From: Polytrichum commune
Lineage: Eukaryota > Streptophyta > Polytrichopsida > Polytrichales > Polytrichaceae
Direction: 5' to 3'
Assembly (NCBI GenBank): GCA_950295325.1
Contig: OX485804.1
Span: 19,158,001 to 19,222,000, forward strand
DNA: 64,000 nt
A program made the translations under genes and the position numbers. The notes under the pieces were generated by a model, which was not told the DNA's origin, did no database searches, and saw only the letters and a list, made by a program, of their open reading frames with translations. Positions 36,314 to 47,724 of the stretch are shown one piece after another. Within the stretch, counting starts at the first letter, position 1. Each line of letters opens with the position of its first letter.

Positions 36314-38622
36314 TGGAACTCCCGGTGCACGTCAGGAGTTCCAAATCACATGAACTACATTGTTATTCTTCCATTGCCTTTCCACCTCCTTCATCTCCTT
36401 CTACCATTCACTCCAAGAAAACTTCATCAGTAGCAGCAGCAAAAACCCTCCTGACCTGTAGTTCACCCACGCATTTCAAGCCTTCAATTTCCCAGGCAAT
36501 TTCAACAGAAAAGATAACTCACGAGCATTTCATGATAACCAGATCAAATTCGAGGTCGTAAAAATCATTTGATCGCATCCACTGGAAAATTCAGGAATGC
36601 CATTCGACATCGCCAACATCACGTTCCAATTCGAGTGTACGAGTATTCTCACATAATCCACTAAGATTCCAACAAAAAACAGAGGTTCCCAGTGGCAAGA
36701 TAGAAAGTGCTTGTAATCGTTTACAAATTGCACAAAAATATCACTCCTCCTCTTAGGTCAAACATATCAATGAATAGAAATGTTCCACCAGTTGGTCTTG
36801 GTCGAACTAAAATATGGGAATTGATGAACTCACCCATTCTCCAAAATCACTTAGCTTCAACATAATCACACCAAGTTGCATAGATTACTCGCACCTCATT
36901 TCTGTCCTCTTAGCAGCTGGTAAATTTAAAACCATATCTTAGTTGTTGCAGAGACTACGTCCCTTACCCTCTTCCAAACCTGGGAAAACTGATTGGAACC
37001 CAAAAACTCGATAGAATTTATCGTAAAGAAGCACGCACAAATCTACACACATTACCTTCAATTCATCACAATAGACGTCTCTGCTTTGCCGGGAACATCT
37101 CATTCCACTCACCTAAGGGTTTTCATGTGCAGCAAAAGTGGTATACATCATCACAGGCTTCCAGGAATGTGGAGAGGAAAAGAAAAGATACAACTACAGA
37201 ACCGATTGTCCAAAGCTACATGTACTTAAGTATATCTCAAAAATTATGCACAACCCAACACGCAAGAAGAGAAAAGCTTAGGTTACCCATCGGGTCGGAT
37301 GGTTGGCAGGAATTGCAGCAACTCAAGATGATAACGAACTCATTGAGACATACGAGTGGCCATTACTAGGCGTAAGAAATTCATCAACTTGAACTTCAGC
37401 TGCTGTGTATACTTTAGCCTTCCGAAAAAGAGATGAATGTGGCTCTTCATCCAATACTACTTCTCGTTAGCTTCTCCTCATGATACAGGGCTAGTAGGTC
37501 ATATGAAATTGTGAAAGACAGGTTGAATTTCACGGGTGGAGTCATGGCGCACTTTTAGTTCATGTTGTTAGTGATTTGGAAGCATGCTTCCAGAAATGAA
37601 AAAAAAATTATACTCCATTGCATGTGTATGTATTTATGGTCTTGAATCACGGACTAGAAAAGATTGCGAAGAACTAGACCTCTTTTAGTTTGTTCTTAGT
37701 TCGTTTCTTTCACCTCTTCATTCTACAAAGTCTCTAAACTGTTTGTGTTTGTGTGGTATGATTCTGCATACTATGTTTCGTAAAATAGGAAATATCACAA
37801 CAATACGACATGGATATTGTTATACTCTGGTTATAACCGAACCGACAAGGGCTCCACATCAACAAAAGCTAGGTGTTCATTCCATTCCCACCATTACCTC
37901 ATTCTGCCATAATCAAATGCTGTCAATCATTTTACTGTCGATTATGTTGCCCCTGTTATCCCCTTTTCTTGACCTAAAATTCCAGTTTACACATTGGCAA
38001 ATGTATCACCAGTAATTCAGTGCTATACCTAAGTTATACCACCTGCAAAGATTTTGCGCAGTGGCTGGGCCGACACATTTAATGCCTCTCAAATCGTAAT
38101 TAAATAATCTGCGGTGTGCATTCAAAACCCAATGTTGCTATTTCTTGAATTTTTTTTATCCATGGATTTGATTGATTTGAATACCTATGTGTATTTACGA
38201 GGGCAGTGGTGATAAAATCAAGTATTGCAGGAAAGTGGGTTGAGTTGGGTCTATATGTTGCAACTCCATATGAATGTCTTAGCACAAAGGATGAGTCACA
38301 AAGTTTGGAATAAATATCTGGAACTTTGAAGGGAGGTTCCAAGCTGATAGTAACGAGTTTCTGAGGCTCATGATGGGGTTATATCACAAGTACTAATTAA
38401 TGTAGATGCTAAAGCTGATCAGATAAATTACCAATTTCCTTCACAATAATTTTAAAGGCATATTTAGGAAGAGGAGAGAGCACGAGTTCAAAACACTTCA
38501 CTGGAGCACTGGAATTGCAAGAATGTGCCTGAAAAACCTAGTATCTCTGTAACTCTGAAGATGGTGTTGATGAATCCAATAGAATATAGAACTTGCAAAC
38601 TGGAGTTTGTGGCGCACGTATC
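36314..38622. other. Divergent intergenic region between the CLC-e gene and the Lys-rich gene
   Basis: Contains the 5' flanks of two divergently transcribed genes. No convincing coding sequence and no clear TATA box assigned. Confidence 0.45.
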
Positions 38623-40665
38623 ATGGACAAAAAGGGTGCTAAAGACAAGCCGGCGGCTCGTAAGGGGTCCAAGTATGTTACAATCATCAAGCAACCTAAG
38701 GCCACTTAATAAACTTCTGCACATTTGACTTTAATGTGGGTAGACAAAGAAAACCCTAATTTGTAAATGTTGGCACATCATGCCTCTCATCCACTCATGA
38801 ACCACACACTTCAATAAGCAAATAGAAAATAGAGAAACTAATTTTGCACTTGCACATACTAACCCTAGGCTTGTTGATTTTGGGACTTGCAGGAACCAAC
38901 AAGATGCACCAGATAAGAACTTGGGACAGAAACGGAAGTCGAGTGGTGCGAAGCACATTGAAAAACTCGAGAAAGGCGGGCATCTTTATAAAAGCAAAGA
39001 ATCTAAACCTGCCAAGAAGCCCAGCCTCCCCCCGAAATCGAAGGAGCAGGAGGATTTTGAGCTCCTTAACAAGCTCTCACTGGTCAGAGATTGTTTTGTT
39101 ATCCTATTAAAACTCTTAACTTGACATCAACACATTCAAAGGATGTGACCTTTTCTTTCTTTCTGGTTCCTCAGTAATGCATGTACTTTGTCAACTCTTT
39201 AAATAAGGAGAATGCAAAGAACATGCATCATATGTCAACCCTGGAACCTTTTGATTAGGAAGTGACTTGAAAAACTTGGACATTTGACACATGATCATAA
39301 GTTGCAAATTCGAAACAAACTTCATGTTTACCAAAGGTGGGATGTCAATGGCAGCAGCTTCCTGTGCCTTTATTGTAGTTCGTGATCCCTAAATTCTTCA
39401 AGTAGGGAATTCAGAATTCTTCAGAATTTGATGCATTGGGGCTTGTGTATTAATTATTTAACTGAGTGCAAGCTTGGATTAACTGCTGGAAGTGGAGGAC
39501 ATTTTTTGGAATTTGCAGAATTTGTGGAGGAGGATAAATGCAGGATACATAATTTCTCGCCGAAAACCTCAGAGCCTTATGAAGGAATCATACACTTGGG
39601 TACCAGAAGAGGTATATAGCATCTCCGCTTGCTAAAGTCAACTCTAGGCAGTGCTGTCTTTTCAGAAAGTTATGGTCACTCTTTGCTCAAGAATTTGCAC
39701 TGGTAAGCACTAATTGTATGTGTTCGCATCAACAAAGTAACAAAGCACACAACTGTTGAAGGAAATTAATTAATTACAGTAAGAGTGATGCTTCTTCTCA
39801 AATTTTCTTATAGTTGAAGATGTATATACATGATACATTGAGAACAAGTTTGAGGATTCCATGGCATAGAAACATAGGACTCTGCAAATACTGAAACTGC
39901 AGGAGATACAATTGAGCATCTCTTCGTTCTGAAAATACTGGAGTTATCCATAAACTCTCAGGGTCAAACTCCGGGAAAGTTGGCTAACAGGGTTAATTTG
40001 GGAGCTTATGCACACAGTGACCCAAGTTTATTAAGGCTTGAATTAACATGCTAGAAGAGTGGGATTGGGTTATAGAAAACCGGCTTTGTAGCTTGTCAGA
40101 CTAGGGCCGGCTGGCCAAGTTAGCCTTGCAAACGCTGGGCCAGGGTTTGGAGTAGCTGGTCTCACTGATTTTGCCCTATTTTAGATCTTGAAGTTCTCTC
40201 AATTTTTGTTTGCGATGAAAAAAGAGGTCTTAGGAGTTTCACACATGTTTCAAAAATTAGGCTCTGACACAAGAAGCTACAATGATCTCTTAATAAAAAA
40301 ATTCTTTCAAAGAGGGCACCAAACTCTTTGAGGGAGTTTACGTATACTTTTGTGAAATATGTGCATGACTCAGCATTGAATTGTAGGCTAATCCCGTGAA
40401 CTTGGAATTTGGACAGATTGATGAGCTGAACAGAGAGAACATGCACTTGAAGGATGGATTTTCAGAGTATGCTGAAGCCCTTGCACGAGCCAGTAACATG
40501 TATCCAAAGAAAAAAAAAGAACCAATCAAATTTGTCTCCGCCAAGGAGAAAGCAATATTGAAAGCTCAAAGGCTTCAGAAGATGAAAGATGATAAGCTAA
40601 AAGCAGAGTTAAAATTGGGAATTAAAAAGGAGGAACCCAAAAAGAAAGAAGCTAAAGGTAAGTAG
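38623..40665 (+). CDS. Unrecognised lysine-rich protein with coiled-coil-like segments (4 predicted exons)
   Basis: Exon 1 is 38623-38672 (starts MDKKGAKDKPAARKGS; donor GTATGT). Exon 2 is 38893-39082 (NQQDAPDKNLGQKRKS to EDFELLNKLSL). A tentative exon 3 is 39519-39611, open in phase (NLWRRINAGYIISRR to YTWVPEE). Exon 4 starts at 40387 (ANPVNLEFGQIDELNRENMH). Phases agree with or without exon 3. The tail is Lys/Glu-rich (SAKEKAILKAQRLQKMKDDK) and looks helical. At 40657 a near-perfect donor (AAAG|GTAAGT) occurs, so exon 4 may continue in an exon I could not find; read straight through, the stop is TAG at 40663-40665. The product would be about 202 aa. I do not recognise the family. It is basic and low in complexity at the N-terminus, perhaps nucleic-acid or microtubule associated, but that is only composition. 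Confidence 0.55.
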
Positions 40666-41830
40666 AATATCTCACTACCCAAATTTACAATTGGAGCAAG
40701 AATGTAACCAGAGAAAGAATGAGAGAAGCTTCGCACTTGATTAAACCCGCAAACTCAAAGTTAAACCTGAGGCAGGTTCTGAAGATTCTATTGAATGGAG
40801 ATACTTCTAGTTACTTGTGGAATGTTAAAACCCAAGAATATCATTGGAGTTGTAAGTAGTTGCCTGCATTTCATGACAACCGGAACACATTCATTCGTTT
40901 CACTATCAAGGATGAGGATGATTAAGTGGTGAGTGGGTGGGCAAGGAGTGATTTAGAGCAATGGGTTTGAAAATAACCCATTTCAATTTGAACCAAAGTT
41001 CTGAGATTTAGACATGGATTTTCGAAGCATCAGAATCTATATCTTGATCAGATTGACATATAAAAAGTACTTTGTGAAGTATTATAATTTGACTAGTAAA
41101 CCATAGAAATAAAATATTAGAAGGCCTAGACTGCTAAAAAGAATTGAACTTATGAACATAGAATATGTATGTGTAATTAATTTGTTCAATATTGATTTAT
41201 TCAAACTTCTTTCAATTTTTTTTTCAAACTCAATTCTGAGACCTCAAAACCTTGTGGCTTGAAATTTCAATTCAATACGGAACTCTGTGAGGAAGGCCAC
41301 ACAGGGCTCGATACATAACAATTGACATTAGGTCTGTATTTCAATCACACCTTGAAGCTTGCAACTTATCACAACTTGAAGAGGACGATTTAATCTTGAC
41401 TTGATGTCTGAGCCTCAGTCTTCACACTTGAAATTCGAGAGAGTTCTATTTCAATTTGTGTCAAATCCTGAAAATCTATCCCATATTCTACCATGTGGGT
41501 GTACAAAAGGGCATCTAATGAGAATTTGGCTTACAATATATAAATATGAAATGGCATCCTTTCACATAGTTTTGTAGAAATAACTAAGATAGTCTGAATT
41601 TCTGGGGAGAGGTAAAGGTGTATCCAAAAGCCCCCTCCAAGGTTTCTCACACGAGTTTTGTTCATCAAGTTGTAATTATTCAAAGATAGAAGATACGTGT
41701 GTAGTATCGGGAATTAAATGACTTGCATTAGAAACAAGAAGGCTTATCCTGGTATTTATATTTAAAACTTGAATGGTTACTTCCAACAATGCTAAGGACT
41801 TGCTATATGCAGAATGGGTGGTCCCAATGC
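40666..41830. other. 3' flank of the Lys-rich gene, no further exon recognised
   Basis: I looked for a continuation after the donor at 40658 but found no short exon with a clear acceptor and protein-like content. Confidence 0.35.
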
Positions 41831-41835
41831 ACTTC

Positions 41836-42393
41836 TCCTACACTATTTATGGTATTAGTGTCACATACACTATTGGCAAACACCCTAAACTAGATGCCTA
41901 GAGGCCTAGTAGTGTCACATCCGCTAATTATCAATTGAACACAATTTTTCAACAAAAGTAACTTTTTGGAGTGTATAAATATTTGCAATATGATAGTAAG
42001 TGTAGCACATTGGAGTGTTGAAGATAACAATCTTACATTTTATGCTAGAGAAGATCTTTATTGAGCCTACTAATGCCAAGTGTCATGTGTTTATAATTTA
42101 GTATGCAAGAAGAATATATTATTGAGCGTACTAATGCCAAGTGTCTTTGTTCACATATTAGTTTGCAAGAGGAAGACATTATTGTTCACCATTGTGTAGT
42201 CTAGCATAGATCTCATTTAGATATTGTTGAGCATATTATTGCCAAGATATTTGTAAGCACACCACCACCAAGTGTTGTGGGGTTCCACTAGAGGCCAATT
42301 TGTGGTCGCTAGTGTAATCTAGCATAGACCTCATAGTAGGGTAAGTGAGACTATTATGCATATGACACTAAAAATACCATAGGCGGTGTAGTG
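41836..42393. mobile_element. CACTA-like non-autonomous element with internal repeats
   Basis: Inner left end CTACACTATTTATGGTATT; the inverse right end reads CACTACACCGCCTATGGTAT. Both are followed inward by TAGTGTCA. Inside are three imperfect units of about 66 bp around TACTAATGCCAAGTGTC (near 42070, 42130 and 42235). An inverse relative lies at about 47158-47706. Length about 558 bp; no transposase. Confidence 0.55.
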
Positions 42394-42505
42394 CTCCCAA
42401 TAGATAAGTTTCACTTGACTATATTGTAAGTCAGTCTTTGTGGCGCAAACCGTATGCTCTCCTAGGATCTATCTACATATGCTAAGCTACATAGAAGGTT
42501 GTTTC

Positions 42506-43499
42506 ATATGTGTCGCGCACCTCTCCATGAGGAGTGCCCGAAACACCATGGGCACGAGGGGGACCCCGGAGTGACACCCGGGACTTGTGGCGCCGTTGGT
42601 GAGAGGGCCCAAGTGATCCTAGTGTGGGTGAGGGCCCCGGGCGTTGGGAACGCCTCCCACCCACGGAGACTAGGATGCACAAGGGTAGGGCCGTGAGCTA
42701 TGCGTAGCTCATGGCGTGGTGATTCTAGAACGCTCAAGAACACCTCAATCGGAGGTGTGAGCTAGGAGTTATGGCCATTTGAGTGGGGCGCTGTCCTGGG
42801 ACAGCGCCCTGGTACAGCAGTGCCTGGGGGTGATTCCCAGGACTGCCAAGGTTCAAACAAGCACAACTTCCTCAATACTTGCCCAAATGGGGCAAGTGAG
42901 GAGTCCATCGGCATCTACGTGAAGCGTAGGTGAAGCGTAGATGAATATGGACTGGTCGCTTGTTAGCATCAGACATCGTACAAGGAAGTTATGATGGTCT
43001 GAAGCTGTTGGGGGCTTCTAGGCCCAACAGCTAAGGGAAAATGTCTACTTGGCCCCAACTCTTGGTAGAGAGACAAGAAGTCTCTTGACGGTGGGGTAGG
43101 GGCTCCGAGTAGAGTCCTAGAGGCTTATATGGGTGAGGTGGTGTGGCCTCACCCACCCAAGGCCGAACGGCACGGCCTCCATGGGCTTTGTCCCATTGTG
43201 AGGCCATAGTTGCCTAGTATGGTTCGGGTTGTTGTAGTGTTGCTCCGGCAACGCAATGATCAACATAGGATTGGACTTCCATGGATGGAAGTCCACATCT
43301 AAGGATTGGTTACCGATTAAGGAGTGAGTCCCGAAAGCAAGGTAGGAGGGTTGGTTCCCTCCTATGAACTATAAGGCCCGGGGTAGGAGGAGCTAACCAT
43401 TAGCATGGCGGTATGCGAAGGGTTAGCGCTCGTAACCTTTGCTAGAAAGGAAAATTGGCAAGATTATTAAGGGGGTCTAGCAAGGGTTGCGACAATATG
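42506..43499. mobile_element. Solo LTR with perfect 5-bp target duplication
   Basis: The LTR is 42511-43494 (984 bp). It begins TGTCGCGCACC and ends GGGTTGCGACA, the TG...CA form with a short inverted TGTCGC/GCGACA. ATATG flanks it on both sides (42506-42510 and 43495-43499). It is much GC-richer than the surroundings. No second LTR or internal gag/pol domain is in the window, so it is a solo LTR left by recombination. TGT...ACA ends fit Gypsy or Copia; which one is open. Confidence 0.85.
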
Positions 43500-43732
43500 T
43501 ATCTTCCTATACATCCATATATACTTTGAATCCCTATATTGTCACTATCATGCCCTTCACTCGAAGTCATGTACATTATTATGGCAATTTATTCTAGGAG
43601 TTCAAAAATATTGTACACATGCATGAGACTACTATTTAGTCTATGATTTATATGTATAGGTTTTTTTGTCATAATAATTTTGTACATGAAAATCTAATAA
43701 GGGACCCTGCACGCATAATGATGTTAGTCTCA

Positions 43733-43764
43733 ACCCCCCCCCCCCCCACACACACACACACAAG
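43733..43764. repeat. Poly-C tract followed by (CA)n
   Basis: About 13 C residues and then about 9 CA units. Confidence 0.9.
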
Positions 43765-44089
43765 AAAGCAACATGTTCAAAAGGACTTCTCCTTTGCACT
43801 TGAGCCATGTGACCGGGCAAATTTGTCATAATGTGGATCTCTTTTTCTTTTGCTAAATCATTTCAACATGGGTGGGGAGAACTACTACTTGTAAATTGAG
43901 TTTTGATAAGGGACCCAACAAACACAATTGAAGGGATAACTTGTTTCATTATTCCTAGACATGACAAAATTGTAGAAGTTAATGGAAATAGATATTTGTA
44001 TCGAATCAATTGTCATTAACACAAAGTTGATCCAGTAATTATTATGTACTACTCTTACTTCATCACTTACAATACGAGAGGTACTGGAG

Positions 44090-44460
44090 AATGATTATGA
44101 CGGTTATAACTTACTCTCTTTGCTTCTATTTTGAAGGCACAAAGATAAATAAAGTGTAGTAGTGATGATAACACAACCACAACCACAACCGCTTTTACTC
44201 CATCAACCGCAATACAAAGCATAGTTGAGGGTAGTTGTGCATTTGTACTTCACTTTTTTTTAGCTTTATTTTGAGAGACAAGGAGAAATAAGGTGCATTG
44301 ATGATGATAACCACAACCACACCTACAACTGCTCTTACTTCACCACTGTGCAATACAAGGCGTGTTTGAAAGTATTTATGGTAGTTTGCTTTTCTTGGTT
44401 CTATTTTTGTTTGTAGTCATTTAATTTGCATGGGGAAGGAACTTCAAGGCCAAATTGGGG
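44090..44460. repeat. Second copy of the 29650-30078 element, with a tandem segment
   Basis: Carries AACCACAACCACAACC and, near 44400, TTCTATTTTTGTTTGTAGT and GGAACTTCAAGGCCAAA, inverse to the element beside the CLC gene. The CACAACCACA-GCTCTTACTTCA-CAATACAAGGC block occurs twice (about 44165-44220 and 44305-44370). Confidence 0.45.
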
Positions 44461-44759
44461 ACACAGTTTGTGGTTCAGGCAATTACTTTTATCACACTTT
44501 ACACTTATTAGTGTGGAGGGATTTGAGTTGGGCTTTGTAGTTGGTTTTGGCCTCGCATGTCACGCTTTGGTTGGTGTTGAGGACGAGGTCCTCAACACCG
44601 GAAGCTTTGACCTTTGTTTTGTGAAAAGAAGGTGGACGTGTGCTATTAGGATACTTTTCTCTCGTCACCCACTTCTCATAGGATGTGAAACACACAATTA
44701 GTGCAAGATGATTAGCAAATCCAAATCGTCTCTGTAGCCATTTGCTTCACAATATTTGC

Positions 44760-44970
44760 AGCTTGTATGAATATGTTATTCATTATCAAAGTGAAGATTA
44801 TCATGCTCATCAACCAATCGTGTAGGTCTCCCTCAATCAAGTTGACTATTTAACCTACAATGGTTGCAATATTTTGAGCATGTAGCCCATGTCTTTAGAA
44901 CACATGTCATTTTTAGTGTCCGTTCTCAAAGCCACACCTAATCACATATTACTTAAATTGTAGGTGCCCA
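44760..44970 (-). repeat. Dispersed about 250-bp repeat family, inverse copy
   Basis: Reverse complement of the 9945-10545 family. On the + strand it reads ATGAATATGTTATTCATTAT, TGTAGGTCTCCCTCAATCA, TTTTGAGCATGTAGCCCAT, GTGTCCGTTCTCAAAGCCAC and ACCTAATCACATATTACTTA. Confidence 0.55.
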
Positions 44971-45585
44971 AATCATTGTTGTGTTGGAGTTAGGCACGTC
45001 CACTCGATGCAAAGATTGTTCACAATTTTACATGACAATCATGCTTCCTACCTATCAAAATCCTTCATACCTACCATGTTGATAGTGACAGTCAAAAGCA
45101 TCTAGACCATTGATGACGTTACTTGCAACTTGCTTTGTCTCTTCACAAGTGAATCAACTGGATCGGAAACTGAATCCACTGAATCCACTTACTTTGTATA
45201 GGGTTCCACCCTGGCCCTTGGGTTTACATTTATGTTACAACCCGAACCCAAGGGCTATAATATACATGTAAGCCCAAGGGCTAGGGTGCAACTCAACATA
45301 TAGTACTACACCATGTATGGTATCTAGTGTCACTTACTATTTGGAGTTACGTTGTGCTATAACTTTTATTATTATTGGGTCTCATTTTTTACCAACAAAG
45401 GTCAAATTGATTGTTTGGACACTATACAACATTAACATCTTTACTTGTTGTTAAGGGAACAAACTCCATGGATGAGCCATAACACTAAGCCTTAACAACA
45501 ATGATAAGTACCCATGCAATTGAACAGAAACTGTCATAGGATGCTATATTGCTTTCAAAAATACTACCATTACGGTTACAAACAC

Positions 45586-45925
45586 TACAACAAATGTACA
45601 CTAAATAAGATATTTAGTGTTTGATACACTAAATACGAACACATACACTAAATATCAATAAACCTATGAAAGTAAGTAACATCAAATGTAAACTCAAACA
45701 CTAAATATCCAATATGGTAATATGTGGAAGTTACATGTTTGAATTTAGTGTTAGTAAAGATATGAAAACAAATTTAACAATGATAAAAGGAGGATTCCAA
45801 CATATCTTCTAGCATATATTCTAACACAAATTGTCAAAAAATTAAAAATTAATGTTGAGTAGGGTAGGGTGGTAACAACATTAAATATAATCAAACATTA
45901 AATATCTTATTTAGTGTAATGTTAG
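45586..45925. mobile_element. CACTA-like element with subterminal ACACTAAATA repeats
   Basis: Starts CACTACAACAAATG, close to the CACTACAAGAAA consensus of plant CACTA ends, followed by TACACTAAATAAGATATTTA. The same word set occurs inverted near 45895-45918. Several ACACTAAATA units lie between. The right terminal motif itself is missing or mutated. Confidence 0.5.
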
Positions 45926-46024
45926 GAGCCTCATAGATGAATCGAGGTAGTGGCTACTTCCTCTTGCTACTGTTCTACAATAAGACTATCTAATTATTGG
46001 CTAGATAAGCTTAAGGCTTAACCC

Positions 46025-46408
46025 CACCTGACTGGATAACATTACCCAACCCAATACTCTTAACTCCGGCGCGGAGTTCGATGCGGCTCCGATGCGGCTC
46101 CGGGGAGGTTCGGATGCCAGCTCCGGTGGGTTCGGGTGGGTTCGGGCAAAAATTGCCCCCTATTTTTTTGATTGGGTGGGGCCTTACTTGATCTCATAAG
46201 GGGCCTCCTTGGGTAATTTGGGGCCGTAGAACCCAAATTTAGCAAAAAAAAAACCAAAAAAAGTCATCAAGGGGCCAAAACGGGGAGGGCCAGAAAAATG
46301 GACCCACCGGAGCTGGCATCCGAACCTCCCTGGAGCCGCATCGGAGCCGCATCGAACTCCGCGCCGGAGTTAAGAGTATTGGGTTGGGTAATGTTAGGGC
46401 ACCTGACT
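46025..46408. mobile_element. Mutator-like (MULE) TIR element with 9-bp target duplication
   Basis: The element is 46034-46399 (366 bp). CACCTGACT flanks it at 46025-46033 and 46400-46408, an exact 9-bp duplication. Apart from the outermost 3 bases, both ends share about 95 bp of nearly identical inverted repeat, from TAACATTACCCAACCCAATA through ACTCCGGCGCGGAGTTCGAT to GGATGCCAGCTCCGGTGGGT. A 9-bp duplication with long terminal repeats is diagnostic of Mutator-like elements. The short A/T-rich centre encodes nothing. The near-identity of the arms implies a fairly recent insertion. Confidence 0.85.
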
Positions 46409-46775
46409 TTAGGGCGTTGTGCTTTTAAATGCTAAAACTCGCCCCATTTGTAGGGTTGGACCCGTTCACACACACTGTGGTTCGGTTCAGGCTATTTTAT
46501 TCTTACATACCTAGGAGAACTTACCCATGGCTACCTTGGATACCCTTATCCGGTTGGCTACTACCTTTACTTGGTAACAATTTACATTAACTATATAATG
46601 TTTAAGCAATGCGTAACTCTGATAGTAAGTGACAGTAAATACCAATATCGGTGTAGTCCATTTAACAATGCAATGCACTGTTAGAAAAATTAATTGGTTC
46701 ATTGCACTGTTACATAACCTATGTCCTAATTGGTGGCCATAACGCTCTATAATGTGATCTCATTTATAAAGAAAA

Positions 46776-47157
46776 AAGATGGGCTACACTATTCAGACTA
46801 TAGTAAACTATGGTATTTTTATGTCATTGTGGTAATTTTTCTAATGACACTCCTTATGAATAAGTTTACAAACACTATCATAACAATTTACCTTTAGTCC
46901 ATCCACTGTTGGTTTATTTCTGCATTCTAAGAATTTTGTAATGCATTATTATCATGGATGATTGAAATTTGGATGAAAAATCACTTAGTAAGTAATAGTA
47001 ATTGCAACATTGTAAATCTGTAATGTCCAAAATGTTTTCTACAAGGAATGAAAAATATTGTTAGGTTTACATTTAGTGCTGGTGACACTAGACATTTGGT
47101 TTTCAATTAGCGTTGAGTAGGAAAGATAGAATTGGTGACACTAAATACAATATTTAG
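46776..47157 (+). mobile_element. CACTA-like element fragment, related to 10654-11010
   Basis: Blocks TCATTGTGGTAATTTTTCTA, TATGAATAAGTTTACAAACA, GATTGAAATTTGGATGAAAA and GTTAGGTTTACATTTAGTG match 10654-11010 in order. It abuts the next element. Confidence 0.45.
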
Positions 47158-47706
47158 TGTACTCCACCATTTATGGTATTTAGTGTCACATGCGTAGTAG
47201 TGTCACTTACTGTATTTTGAAGCATATGTTAGGTTACAATGATGATTAACAACTTCATCGTAAGTGCTACCTCATGACTCTTGACATTTAAGTGCACTTA
47301 TTAATATCTTGGCATGAGTATGTTCAATAATGTTACGAGGTGCATGCCAATAATGTTACACAATGGTCTACAAGTTGACTAGTGTACACAAATGACACAT
47401 GCCATTAGTATGCTCAAGAATATCTTCCTCTTGCATACTACACTGTAAACATATGACACTTGCCATTAGTACACTCAAAAGTATCTTCCCCTTGCAAACT
47501 GAAACGCAAGACTATCATCTAAAGTATTCCAATGTGCTACTCCAAATGTCATAATGTAGATTTTTTTCACTTGAAAAAGTTACTCTTGTTGACAAATGAA
47601 TTCATATTGGCAATTAGCAGGTGTGGCACTTTGAGACCTCTAGGCACCTAGTTTGGGCCCTTCGCAAATAGTGTTTGTGACACTAAATACCATAAACGGT
47701 ATAGTG
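47158..47706. mobile_element. CACTA-like non-autonomous element, inverse relative of 41836-42393
   Basis: Left end CTCCACCATTTATGGTATTT followed by AGTGTCACA; the right end reads TGACACTAAATACCATAAAC-GGTATAGTG. Internal TGCCATTAGTATGCTCAA and GCCATTAGTACACTCAA units are the inverse of the repeats in 41836-42393. Confidence 0.55.
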
Positions 47707-47724
47707 CTTTACACAATTGAAAAG

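Noticed and set aside
42482-42743. Overlapping open frames on both strands in a GC-rich block
   Set aside because: They lie almost wholly inside the solo LTR and owe their openness to GC content; no protein family is recognisable.
46060-46257. Open frame in the GC-rich palindromic element
   Set aside because: It is the terminal inverted repeat of the MULE-type element, not a gene.
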